NCBI GenBank assembly: GCA_003161435.1
Contig: PMOS01000034.1
Coordinates: forward strand, 18,696 to 82,695
DNA length: 64,000 nucleotides
DNA from: Vulcanimicrobiota bacterium
Lineage (GTDB): Bacteria > Vulcanimicrobiota > Vulcanimicrobiia > Vulcanimicrobiales > Vulcanimicrobiaceae
Direction of reading: 5' to 3'
How positions within the stretch are numbered: position 1 is the stretch's first letter; each line of letters starts with the position of its first letter. This document shows positions 35,405 through 43,412 of the stretch, in pieces. A program made the position numbers and the translations under genes. Under the pieces are notes generated by a model that saw nothing but the letters and a program-made list of their open reading frames with translations, ran no database searches and was not told the origin of the DNA.

Positions 35405-35430
35405 GAGCGCCGCTCTATCGAGCAGCGCTC
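35405..35430 (+). terminator. Terminator-like hairpin after the tcuA operon
   Basis: GAGCGCCGCTC (35405-35415) and GAGCAGCGCTC (35420-35430) pair over 11 positions with one mismatch, around a 4-nt loop. The stem is preceded by a run of A and followed by TTCCCT, a weak T-tract. It lies 17 nt after the Dabb stop, where the nine-gene transcript should end. Confidence 0.65.
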
Positions 35431-35448
35431 TTCCCTAAAATCGAAATG

Positions 35449-35534
35449 TCACCCTGAGCCCGTCGAAGGGCGAACCGATCTTGCGACGCTGCGGCATCCT
35501 TTTTCTCGATCGCCCTTCGACGAGCTCAGGATGA
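35449..35534. repeat. REP-like palindromic element
   Basis: Two 25-bp arms (35449-35473 and 35510-35534) are inverted copies with 23 of 25 positions matching, separated by 36 nt. Each contains the core CCTGAGC..GTCGAAGGGCG. It separates two convergent operons and could fold into a large hairpin acting as a two-way terminator. The right arm supplies the TGA stop of the minus-strand gene at 35526. A degenerate relative is at 59738-59778. Confidence 0.75.
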
Positions 35535-36290
35535 CGGTGTGCGCTTGCAGGTTTCGGTCTGCGCGATGTTTGCTAGGTTGGTTCCGACCGTTGTCGTCAT
35601 GGTAAACGACGCGTCGTCGTCGGCCTCGTAGCGGGTCAGTGCGGTGTCGCTTCCGGCAGCATCCCAGGTCCAGGTGTCGTCGACCCAGGGGAAGGCCCAG
35701 CCGATGAGCCGGCCGTTGCGGCGGATCCGCCAGACGTGGTACTGATCCGGCGTGAGTGAGGTCGTCGCCGAGCCGTCGTTCTCGGTGAGGCCGGCCGCGT
35801 TCGCCGTGAACGTCAGCGTGCGCGCGTTGCCGCTCGCCGTCGTGCAGCGCCAGGTGCCGAGAAAATAGGTGAGCGGATCGGCGTGCTGCTCCGGCAGTTG
35901 CGCCGGAGGCGAATAGTCGACGACGTATGTGTACGTCCCGCCGACCCGAACGCAGTTCCGAACCGCGGGCGCGAACTTGCTCGCGCGCGCGGCCGCGAGC
36001 GCGGAGGGCTCGAGAAAGCGGCTCGACGCCCCCGCCACCCGGGCGGCGCGGACGTGACCGTCGGCTGCGAGGAAGACGGTGACAACGACCCGGCCGCCGA
36101 CCCCGAAGTGGACGACTTGCCGAGGGATCTCCGGGACGGCCGCGTGCAACGTCCGTGCCCCAACGTTCGGATGCGCGCACGGGGACACCGCCGCGGCACG
36201 CGTCGCCGGCGCCTGTTGGGCGTGTGCCGCCGGCATCGCAACGGCGCAGAGGATGAGCGCCGCCAGCGTCGATGGAATGACGCGGCGCAT
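35526..36290 (-). CDS. Secreted TonB C-terminal-domain protein
   Basis: A 254-aa exported protein: signal peptide at 1-25 (ending AHAQQ), a Cys, then a TonB C-terminal-like domain near residues 42-125 (VVHFGVGGRVVVTVFLAADG, then FLEPSALAAARASKFAPAVR). The last ~120 residues resemble a lipocalin-like unit, YFLGTWRCTTASGNARTLTF onward. It lacks the N-terminal anchor and proline stretch of a true TonB, so energy transduction is doubtful. Its start overlaps the LivG-LivF stop by one base, so it is the last gene of that transporter operon. The stop codon lies in the REP-like element. Confidence 0.75.
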   Translation of the reverse strand: MRRVIPSTLAALILCAVAMPAAHAQQAPATRAAAVSPCAHPNVGARTLHAAVPEIPRQVVHFGVGGRVVVTVFLAADGHVRAARVAGASSRFLEPSALAAARASKFAPAVRNCVRVGGTYTYVVDYSPPAQLPEQHADPLTYFLGTWRCTTASGNARTLTFTANAAGLTENDGSATTSLTPDQYHVWRIRRNGRLIGWAFPWVDDTWTWDAAGSDTALTRYEADDDASFTMTTTVGTNLANIAQTETCKRTPSS

Positions 36291-37762
36291 TACAGGTAAC
36301 CATCACCCATTTCGGCGGCGAAGCGGGCGGGCTCGCCCTCCCACGCGATGCGCGCGTGCTCGAGGAGATAGACGCGGTCGGCGTGCGGCAACGCGAACGT
36401 GACGTTCTGCTCGCCCAGCAACACGGTGATCGGGGTCGTGGCTCGCAGCCGTTCGAGCGCCTTGGACAGCTGCTCGAGGATGACCGGTGCGAGCCCGAGC
36501 GTCGGTTCGTCGAGGATCAGCAGCTTCGGCTGCATCATCAGGGCGCGAGCGATTGCGAGCATCTGCTGTTCGCCGCCCGAGAGCGTTTTCGCGATCTGGC
36601 GCTGGCGCGCATCGAGGATCGGGAACAGCTCGAAGAGCCAGGCGAGCTGACGCGCGCGGGCGTCGGCCGGCAGATGCTGGCCGCCAAGATCGAGGTTCTC
36701 TCGGACCGACATGTCGCCGAAGAGCTCGCGCGTCTCGGGGCATTGGACGACACCGCTGCGCGCGATCGCCCCCGGCGTCATCCCGCGCAGCGCGCGTTCG
36801 CCGAACCGGATCGTCCCCGTCGACGGCACGAGCCCCGAGATCGCATTGAACAGCGTCGTCTTACCGGCGCCGTTCAACCCGACGATCGACACGAACTCGC
36901 CCTCGTGCACGTCGATCGAAACCCCGTCGAGCGCCTGGGCCTTGTCGTAGAAGACGCTCACCGCGTCGACGCTGAGCAGGACGGGCTTCGCGCTCGGCGC
37001 TTCTCCGCGCCGTTCGACCGCCTCGATCTTGCCGCCGAGATAGACGCGTCGAACGGTTTCGTCGCGCATCACCTCTTCGGCGGTCCCGTCGGCGACGTAC
37101 TCGCCGAGATACATGGCCAGGACGCGGTCGACCAGCGCCGCGACGCTCTTGACGTTGTGGTCGACCAGCAGCACCGCGCGACCTTGATCGCGCAGCGCGC
37201 GGATCAGATCGGAGAACGCGCCCATCTCGCCGCCGGTGAGGCCGGCGAACGGCTCGTCGATCAGCACCACCTTCGGATCTCGCGCGATCGCTTTGCCCAT
37301 CTCCATCCGCCGCAGATCGGCGAAGGGAAGCGTCGACGGATGCCGGTGCATCACCGCGCCCAGTCCGACCAAGTCGGCGATCTCGCGTGCGCGCTCGTCG
37401 ACGCCGGGCGCCGCGACGAGCCGCAGCAGCGAGTCCGGGAGCAACGCGAGCTTGATGTTCTCGAGCACCGTCTGGCGGTGCAGTGGACGGGAATGCTGGA
37501 ACACGATTCCGACGCCCGACCGCGCGATGCGATACGGCGGCCAGCCGGCGACGTCGACGCCGTCGAGCCGCACGACGCCCGCGTCGGGCCGTTCGATCCC
37601 CATGATCAGCTTCATCACGGTCGACTTGCCGGAGCCGTTCGGTCCGATCAACCCGAGAATCTCGCCCGGCCGGATGTCGAACCCGATGTCGTTGACCGCG
37701 ACCAAACCGCCGAAGCGTTTGACCAGGCCGCGTACCTCGAGGCGAGCAGCGACGCCGTTCAC
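36290..37762 (-). CDS. livGF: Fused LivG - LivF ATPase
   Basis: A 490-aa protein holding both ATPases of a HAAT importer. The first domain (1-~250) has Walker A GPNGSGKSTV at 40-49, a degenerate signature LPFADLRRMEMGKAI and Walker B VVLIDEPFAGL. The second (~265-490) has GLNGAGKTTL, VVQCPETRELFGDMSVRENL, LSGGEQQMLAIARALM and LLILDEPTLGLAP. A GTG start overlaps the LivM stop (GTGA). Fusion of the two ATPases forces a G:F heterodimer. It belongs to the second HAAT operon, together with LivM, LivH and the receptor. Confidence 0.92.
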   Translation of the reverse strand: MNGVAARLEVRGLVKRFGGLVAVNDIGFDIRPGEILGLIGPNGSGKSTVMKLIMGIERPDAGVVRLDGVDVAGWPPYRIARSGVGIVFQHSRPLHRQTVLENIKLALLPDSLLRLVAAPGVDERAREIADLVGLGAVMHRHPSTLPFADLRRMEMGKAIARDPKVVLIDEPFAGLTGGEMGAFSDLIRALRDQGRAVLLVDHNVKSVAALVDRVLAMYLGEYVADGTAEEVMRDETVRRVYLGGKIEAVERRGEAPSAKPVLLSVDAVSVFYDKAQALDGVSIDVHEGEFVSIVGLNGAGKTTLFNAISGLVPSTGTIRFGERALRGMTPGAIARSGVVQCPETRELFGDMSVRENLDLGGQHLPADARARQLAWLFELFPILDARQRQIAKTLSGGEQQMLAIARALMMQPKLLILDEPTLGLAPVILEQLSKALERLRATTPITVLLGEQNVTFALPHADRVYLLEHARIAWEGEPARFAAEMGDGYL

Positions 37763-38685
37763 TCGCGTTCGCCCGCCCGCAGGAGCTGCCCGAGCAGACC
37801 GTCGGGGAAGAAGAGGATCACCGCCAACGCGACCGCCGAGACGACGAAGGTATTCATCTGCCCGAGCGGGCGCAACAGCTCGCTCGCGCAGATCAAGAAG
37901 ATTGCGCCTAACGCTCCGCCCAGAATGGTGCGTCGCCCGCCGAGCACGGCTGCGATGATGATCTGCACGCCGATCGCGATATCGATCACGGTGCCGACCG
38001 AAGCCGTGCCCATGTACAGGATGAGCAACGCGCCGGCGAGTCCTGAGAAGATCGCGCTGATTGAGAACGCCGCCAACTTGTGCTTGGTGACGTTGAATCC
38101 GAGCGCCGCCGCCTCGACCGCATCCTGTCCGCTCGCCTGCAGGATCAACCCGATCGCCGAACGCGACAGGCCGAACAGGATCACCGCGCTCAGGACCATG
38201 AACGTCAGCGCATACCAATAGTTCACGCGCGGATCGATCGAGAGGACGTTCGGCACCGTCATCCCGATCTCGCCGCCGGTGATCCCCGCGAAGATGACGA
38301 TGGCGTTCTGCAGCAGCAGCACCGCGACCAGCGTCACCAGACCGAAGTACGGTCCGCGCAGCCGAAGCGCCGGCATCGCGAGCAGCAATCCGCCGATCAG
38401 CGCCGCCAGCGCTCCTGCGACGACGCACAGCGGGATCGGCAAGTTGAATTGATTGTTGAGAATCGCGGCCGTGTAGGCGCCCAAGCCGATCAGAAACGTC
38501 GGGCCGAAATTGACCTCGCCCGCGAAGCCGAACAACAGATCCCACGACATCGAGAAGACGCCGAAATAGTAGGCGACGGTCAGCACGCCGAGCATGTAGG
38601 CGGACAGCCAGAGCGGCAAAAATGCCGCCACGAAAACGATCAGCGTGCCGATCAACACCAGGCGCGAGCGAAGGAGACGAATCAC
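37759..38685 (-). CDS. livM: Branched-chain-type ABC transporter permease (LivM)
   Basis: A 308-aa inner-membrane permease with about nine helices. SWDLLFGFAGEVNFGPTFLI is the LivM signature region, GFNVTKHKLAAFSISAIFSG is the ATPase-contact loop, and GGRRTILGGALGAIFLI lies near the C-terminus. The start is a GTG 13 nt after livH. It overlaps the downstream fused ATPase gene by 4 nt. Confidence 0.9.
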   Translation of the reverse strand: MIRLLRSRLVLIGTLIVFVAAFLPLWLSAYMLGVLTVAYYFGVFSMSWDLLFGFAGEVNFGPTFLIGLGAYTAAILNNQFNLPIPLCVVAGALAALIGGLLLAMPALRLRGPYFGLVTLVAVLLLQNAIVIFAGITGGEIGMTVPNVLSIDPRVNYWYALTFMVLSAVILFGLSRSAIGLILQASGQDAVEAAALGFNVTKHKLAAFSISAIFSGLAGALLILYMGTASVGTVIDIAIGVQIIIAAVLGGRRTILGGALGAIFLICASELLRPLGQMNTFVVSAVALAVILFFPDGLLGQLLRAGERE

Positions 38686-38698
38686 GATCGCGGAGCGG

Positions 38699-39574
38699 TC
38701 ATCGCCGGCCGAGCAGACCCTGCGGGCGCAGGTAGACCACCAGCACCAGCAGCAACAGCGCGGGGATCGGCCGCAAGGTGGGGTTCAACAGGTACGCGGT
38801 GATCGTCTCGAGATAGCCGACGACAAAGGCCGCCAACAGCGAGCCCGAGACGCTGCCGAGCCCGCCGAGCACGACGATGGAGAACGCGCTCGCGGTGAGC
38901 TGGCCCGCGTTGGCGGTGCCGACGCCCAGGAACGATGCAAGCAGCACGCCGGCGATCCCGGCCAGCGTGCCGTAGATGCTCCAGACCAGAAAGTAGATGC
39001 GCGAGAGGTCGAAGCCCAGCAGCGTCAAGCCGCGCGGGTTGATCGACGCGGCGAGCATCGATTTGCCGACCCGCGTTCGGTTGATCAGCAGCCACAGCAG
39101 GCCGATCACCACCCAGCACACGACGGCGATCATGATCTCGTTCTTCGGCGTGCGGACGCCGAAGATGTCGACGACCCCGCGGATCAGCGGCCGCATCGTC
39201 ACCGGGTTGTCGCTGAACAAGGCCGCCATGCCGACCTGGATCATGATTCCCCAGAGCAGCGTGCCGGTGAGCACGAAAATCTCCGTCTCCTCGCGCGGGA
39301 TCTTGCGCGAGCGCTGGATCGGGCGCACGACGACGAAGTAGGTCAGGTAGGCGGTGAGCAGGCCCGCCAAGATGCCGACGAGCGTGCCGCCGTACACCCC
39401 CAATCCGAGGTCGCCGGCCGCCCACCAACCGATCAGCGCCGCGACCAGCATGATCCCGCCGTGCGAAAGATTCAGCACGCCCGAGACGCCGAAGATCAGC
39501 GTGAAGCCGACCGCCGCGAGCGCGTAGAGCGCGCTGATGGCGAACCCGTCGATCAGGATCTGAAGTGCGGTCAT
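38699..39574 (-). CDS. livH: Branched-chain-type ABC transporter permease (LivH)
   Basis: A 291-aa inner-membrane permease. AVGFTLIFGVSGVLNLSHGG is the LivH N-terminal signature, then LLGFDLSRIYFLVWSIYGTL and FSIVVLGGLGSVSGSLLAAF. It is only distantly similar to the LivH encoded at 29540, so the two HAAT systems did not arise by recent duplication. It is separated from its receptor gene by 80 nt holding a strong hairpin. Confidence 0.91.
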   Translation of the reverse strand: MTALQILIDGFAISALYALAAVGFTLIFGVSGVLNLSHGGIMLVAALIGWWAAGDLGLGVYGGTLVGILAGLLTAYLTYFVVVRPIQRSRKIPREETEIFVLTGTLLWGIMIQVGMAALFSDNPVTMRPLIRGVVDIFGVRTPKNEIMIAVVCWVVIGLLWLLINRTRVGKSMLAASINPRGLTLLGFDLSRIYFLVWSIYGTLAGIAGVLLASFLGVGTANAGQLTASAFSIVVLGGLGSVSGSLLAAFVVGYLETITAYLLNPTLRPIPALLLLVLVVYLRPQGLLGRR

Positions 39575-39593
39575 CCGTTCTCCCGATGCATGC

Positions 39594-39630
39594 CGGATCG
39601 CGGCCCGGGTATGCCCCGGGTCGCGATCCG
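39594..39630 (-). promoter_or_regulatory. Strong stem-loop between receptor and permease genes
   Basis: Arms 39594-39609 and 39615-39630 pair over 16 positions (one position is a wobble pair), with a 5-nt loop. It lies between the receptor stop (39655) and the LivH start (39574) inside one operon. There is no T-tract, so partial termination or protection of the upstream mRNA against 3' exonucleases, giving more receptor than permease, is the likely role. Confidence 0.68.
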
Positions 39631-39654
39631 TTCAGTGCTCGTCGATCGGCGTGG

Positions 39655-40917
39655 TCAGTGCGGTGACTTGATCGCCGCGGGGAAGGTGATCTTTCCGTTG
39701 GCCTTGTCGCGCGGCCAAATCGTGACCTGCTTGCCGTTCTGCCACTGGATGTCGACGCCCGTGACCAGACCCGGCCCGTACTTGATCGCGTGCGTGTACT
39801 GGTCGCTCTGGCCATAGAACTGGACCTTGCCGATCGTGCCGACGTAGTCGGTCTTTTCCATCTCGGCAACGATCTTGTCCGGATCGGTCGAGCCGGCGCG
39901 CTTGATCGCGTCGGCGATGATGTGCACGTCGTCGTACGTCGTGTAGCCGTCGTACGCCGGCGACGAGCCGAAGCGCTTGATATAGGCGTCGGTGAACGGG
40001 ATCGTTCCCGGCGTGATCGCGACGCCCGGCGCGGCGGCCGACGCGGTGATGACGCCCTCGGCGTCGCCGTTGGTGTCTTTCCAGAACGTGCTCGTCGTCG
40101 CTTGCGAGCTCTGCCCGGCCATCGCGATCGGAACGCGCTGGTCGTGCCACTGCACCGTCGGCTGCACGCCGACGTGGCTGATCCCGGTGGTGATCACGTC
40201 GGGATGCTCGCCTTCGATCTTGTTGAAGATCGGCGTGAAGTCGGTCGTATCCGGGTTGAAGCGGATGTGGTCGAGCACCTTGAGCCCGGCCTTGGGCAGG
40301 CAGTCGAGGTATTGCGCGTCGAGCGGCGTCGTCCAAGCGGCGTCCTCGCTCATCACGACGGTCGTCTTCGCGTGGAAGTCCTTGACGATCGTGTCATGCT
40401 CGAAGTCGCAGATCGATTGCGCGATGAATGCCGAGGTCAGCCAACCGTGGAACGTGTACTTGTATTGCGCGTAGTCGTCGTGGACGTGCTTGGAGATATC
40501 GGTGCTGGCCGCGCCGGGCGTGATGAACGGCATGTGCATGCGCCCCGACCACGGCTCGATCGCCAGCGCGACCTCGCTGATGTAGCTGCCGATCACCGCC
40601 GAGACCTTGTCCTCGGTGACCGCGCGTTGGAACGCGCGAACGGCGTCGGACGACGAGGAGTGATCGTCGTAGGTGATGACCATGACCTGACGCCCGTTCA
40701 CGCCGCCGTGGGCGTTGATGTCGTCGGCGGCCATCTGCGCGGCCTTGGTGATCGAGGCGCCGGCGACGGACGACTCCTCGCCGATGACCCCGATCTTGAT
40801 CGGCTCCGCGGCCGGTATCGCGGCAGCGGACGTGAGGCTGAGCGCCGCGGCCAACGCCACGGCGCGCGGAACGAGCCAGCGCGCTAGGCGGGCGGGTGTT
40901 TGCTTCGAATCGATCAC
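39655..40917 (-). CDS. HAAT-family ABC transporter substrate-binding protein
   Basis: A 420-aa periplasmic receptor. Signal peptide at ~1-37 (VALAAALSLTSAAAIPAAEP), then IKIGVIGEESSVAGASITKA. AVIGSYISEVALAIEPWSGR and PFITPGAASTDISKH form the ligand cleft. GTG 40917 is preceded by GGGAGGA 8 nt upstream, a good ribosome site. It heads the operon receptor - LivH - LivM - LivGF - TonB-like protein. Ligand unknown; amino acids, amides or carboxylates are usual for the family. Confidence 0.9.
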   Translation of the reverse strand: MIDSKQTPARLARWLVPRAVALAAALSLTSAAAIPAAEPIKIGVIGEESSVAGASITKAAQMAADDINAHGGVNGRQVMVITYDDHSSSSDAVRAFQRAVTEDKVSAVIGSYISEVALAIEPWSGRMHMPFITPGAASTDISKHVHDDYAQYKYTFHGWLTSAFIAQSICDFEHDTIVKDFHAKTTVVMSEDAAWTTPLDAQYLDCLPKAGLKVLDHIRFNPDTTDFTPIFNKIEGEHPDVITTGISHVGVQPTVQWHDQRVPIAMAGQSSQATTSTFWKDTNGDAEGVITASAAAPGVAITPGTIPFTDAYIKRFGSSPAYDGYTTYDDVHIIADAIKRAGSTDPDKIVAEMEKTDYVGTIGKVQFYGQSDQYTHAIKYGPGLVTGVDIQWQNGKQVTIWPRDKANGKITFPAAIKSPH

Positions 40918-41054
40918 GTAGTCTGTCCTCCCTCGTCTGGTCGCGCAAGCTGCGCCTATGATTTCACGAATACAACAGGAAGCTACGGGTTCTGCTTAGG
41001 CGGGACGTATACGCCCGGTGCGGCGCCGATCCCCTGCGGTGCGGCCTCGCACGG

Positions 41055-41903
41055 CTACGGCCGCACCAGCGAGGCCGTAAAGCTCCGGAGGGCCTCCAAC
41101 GCCGCGGGAGCGGTCACGGCGTCGTTATGGTGCATTCCCGGCAGCTCGACGAAGCGTTTCTCCTGTGCGGCGCCGGCGGCAAAGACAGCACGCCCGAGTG
41201 CGATCGGAACATCCTCGTCGGCGGCGCCGTGGAGCACCAGCAGCGGCGCGTGCGACCGCGCCACGAAACCGGCTTCGTCGAACGCTTCGATCGCGTCCGG
41301 GGCGAGCGTGATGGCGGCCGCAACTTGCGGCGGCACTCCGTTCAAGCGGGCGAACACCGGAAACTCGTCGCGCGCGGACGGGAACGGCGCGGCGAGAATG
41401 AGGCCCGCGAGCGGGCGTTGAGCCGCGGCGTAGGTGGCCATGGCAGTGCCGAGCGAAAAGCCGTACGCGACGACCGGAGTCGACTTGCTCTGACCGGCAA
41501 CGGCATCGATGATGCGCACGGCATCGTTTTGGAAGGCCGCGACGCCGGGCGTCCCCGCGCTGAATCCATAGCCGCGATAATCGAACACGACGACGGTCGG
41601 CCCTTGCGCGGCGAGCGCGCGGTAGAGCGCGTCGCTCCGGTCGAGCGTCATGCCGTTGCCGTTGAAGAACACGACCGTGGGATCGTGGAGGTTGCTCCCG
41701 GCGTACTTCCAGCCGCGCAGCGTAACGCCGCCGGCGTCGAGCGTCATGGTCGCGCGTCCGGCGGCGTTCGTCCATTCGGCGAGCGGTGCGGTGGGGACCG
41801 GATCGGGGATCACGATGTCGGCATGAAAGACCGGCCCGGCCTGCGCCGCAGCCCCAGACGTTGCAGCCAGAACGAGCAGCAGCGTCAAGAGCGGTGTGCG
41901 CAT
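41055..41903 (-). CDS. Secreted alpha/beta hydrolase
   Basis: A 282-aa exported serine hydrolase. Signal peptide 1-21 (LLTLLLVLAATSGAAAQA); oxyanion region VFFNGNGMTLDRS; VVFDYRGYGFSAGTPG. The nucleophile is in YGFSLGTAMA, the acid in LHGAADEDVP and the histidine in PGMHHNDAV, so the triad is complete. The layout resembles YsgA/Fsh-like or bem46-like esterases of unknown substrate. It ends near 41055 with a 137-nt gap to the receptor gene and starts 48 nt after the MFS gene on the same strand. Confidence 0.8.
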   Translation of the reverse strand: MRTPLLTLLLVLAATSGAAAQAGPVFHADIVIPDPVPTAPLAEWTNAAGRATMTLDAGGVTLRGWKYAGSNLHDPTVVFFNGNGMTLDRSDALYRALAAQGPTVVVFDYRGYGFSAGTPGVAAFQNDAVRIIDAVAGQSKSTPVVAYGFSLGTAMATYAAAQRPLAGLILAAPFPSARDEFPVFARLNGVPPQVAAAITLAPDAIEAFDEAGFVARSHAPLLVLHGAADEDVPIALGRAVFAAGAAQEKRFVELPGMHHNDAVTAPAALEALRSFTASLVRP

Positions 41904-41951
41904 ACGAATGCAGTTCGAGCACCGCGTACGGCCGTCCCCGCGAGCGCTGGG

Positions 41952-43367
41952 CTACGCTGTTCGGCGTATGCGGCGCGCGCTCGCGGCCAAGGCGGCGAGC
42001 ACCGCGAGGCCGGCCAGCACGAGCACGGTGACGACGAAGCCTGATTCCGAGCTCGCGCTCGGGGCGCGCAACTGCACCAAGGTGTAGATCGTGCCGCACA
42101 ACGCGACGCCGAGCGAAGTGCCCAAGCCGCGCGTCAGATTGATGACGCCGCCGGCCGAACCCGAGCGCTGCAGCGGCGCGGCGCCCATGATGGCCGCGTT
42201 GTTCGCCGGCGTGAAGCCGCCGAGTCCGGCGCCGACGAGCGCGAGCGCGATCACGCGCAGCGCGAGCTCGTCACGGCCGGCGACCAGCAGCAGCAACCCG
42301 GCGACCGCGACGGCCATCCCGGCGGTGGTCAGGCGCCGCAGTCCCAAGCGGTCGGCGAGGTAGCCGGCCAGCGGCGCCGTCAGGCCGAGCGCGACCGGCA
42401 GCGCCGTGAGCTGCAGTCCGGCGCCGCCGGGGCCGACGTCGAGCGCACGCGCGAGGAAGAACGGGACGATGAACAGGGTTCCGAACATGGTCGCGTACGA
42501 GAGCAGCGCGGCGACCAACCCCAATGAGAACGCGGGATCGGCCAGCAACACGAAGTCGACGATCGGGTATCGCGCTCGGCGTTCCCAGATCGCGAAGGCG
42601 CCGCCGAACGCGAACGCTCCGAGGCTCAGCAACACGACGATCGTGGGATTTCCGGCGATCTCCCCGGCGAAGCTGAGCGCGCCCAACGTGCACGCGATCG
42701 CCGGCAAGAAGAGCGCCGTGCCGACGCGGTCGAACGGCTCGGCCGTCTGCAGATCGCGGCTGCGCGGCAACAGCAGCCAGCCCAGTGCGAGGGCGACGAT
42801 CCCGATCGGTACGTTGATCCAGAAGATCGTGCGCCAATCGCCGACCTGCAGCAACGCACCGCCGACGCTGGGGCCCAACGCCAATCCGATTGCCTGCGCG
42901 GCCGCTTGCACGCCGAGCGCGCGGCCGAGCTGCGCGCGGGGGACCGCGTGCGCGATGAGCGCGACGCTGTTCGCCTGCAGCATCGCGGCGCCGACCGCCT
43001 GACACACCCGCGCGCCGTCGAGTGCGAGGAGCGCCGGCGCGAGCGCGCACAGCGCCGAGCCGATCACGAACAGCGCAAACCCGAGCAGGTAGAGCATCTT
43101 ACGCCCGGCCATGTCGGCCAGGCGTCCGATCGGTGCGACGAACGCCACCAGGACGATGAGGTACGCCAGAGCGACCCATTCCACGCCGGCCAGCGTGGTG
43201 CCGAACGCGCGCTGGAGCGTCGGCAGCGCGACGGTGACGATGCTGGCATCGAGCTGGCCCATGAACGCGCCGATACACACGGTCGCAACCACGAACCACG
43301 CCGCGTGCGGACTATCGCGAATCTTCGACGGCCTGGGCGCTTCCGTGCGCAAGAGCCAAGACTTCAC
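41952..43367 (-). CDS. MFS transporter, DHA2 (EmrB/QacA) family
   Basis: A 471-aa inner-membrane protein with about 14 helices. FMGQLDASIVTVALPTLQRA is the motif D1 of the 14-helix drug:H+ antiporters, APIGRLADMAGRKMLYLLGF is motif A, and LGPSVGGALLQVGDWRTIFW is motif C. Members export drugs, dyes or sugars. The GTG start is 45 nt from the divergent arabinofuranosidase gene, with a palindrome between them, so it may be co-regulated with sugar use. Confidence 0.87.
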   Translation of the reverse strand: MKSWLLRTEAPRPSKIRDSPHAAWFVVATVCIGAFMGQLDASIVTVALPTLQRAFGTTLAGVEWVALAYLIVLVAFVAPIGRLADMAGRKMLYLLGFALFVIGSALCALAPALLALDGARVCQAVGAAMLQANSVALIAHAVPRAQLGRALGVQAAAQAIGLALGPSVGGALLQVGDWRTIFWINVPIGIVALALGWLLLPRSRDLQTAEPFDRVGTALFLPAIACTLGALSFAGEIAGNPTIVVLLSLGAFAFGGAFAIWERRARYPIVDFVLLADPAFSLGLVAALLSYATMFGTLFIVPFFLARALDVGPGGAGLQLTALPVALGLTAPLAGYLADRLGLRRLTTAGMAVAVAGLLLLVAGRDELALRVIALALVGAGLGGFTPANNAAIMGAAPLQRSGSAGGVINLTRGLGTSLGVALCGTIYTLVQLRAPSASSESGFVVTVLVLAGLAVLAALAASARRIRRTA

Positions 43368-43383
43368 CGAGCGAAGGGCTTTC

Positions 43384-43396
43384 TTTCAGTCTGAAA
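43384..43396. promoter_or_regulatory. Palindromic operator candidate between the MFS and GH51 genes
   Basis: TTTCAGTCTGAAA is a perfect 13-bp palindrome (6 + 1 + 6) in the 45-nt divergent spacer, immediately before an AATAAT (43395-43400) that could be the -10 of the arabinofuranosidase gene. AT-rich dyads ending in AAA are usual targets of ROK repressors, and a ROK regulator is encoded at 44887. Confidence 0.55.
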
Positions 43397-43412
43397 TAAT
43401 CCTTCGGTTCTC

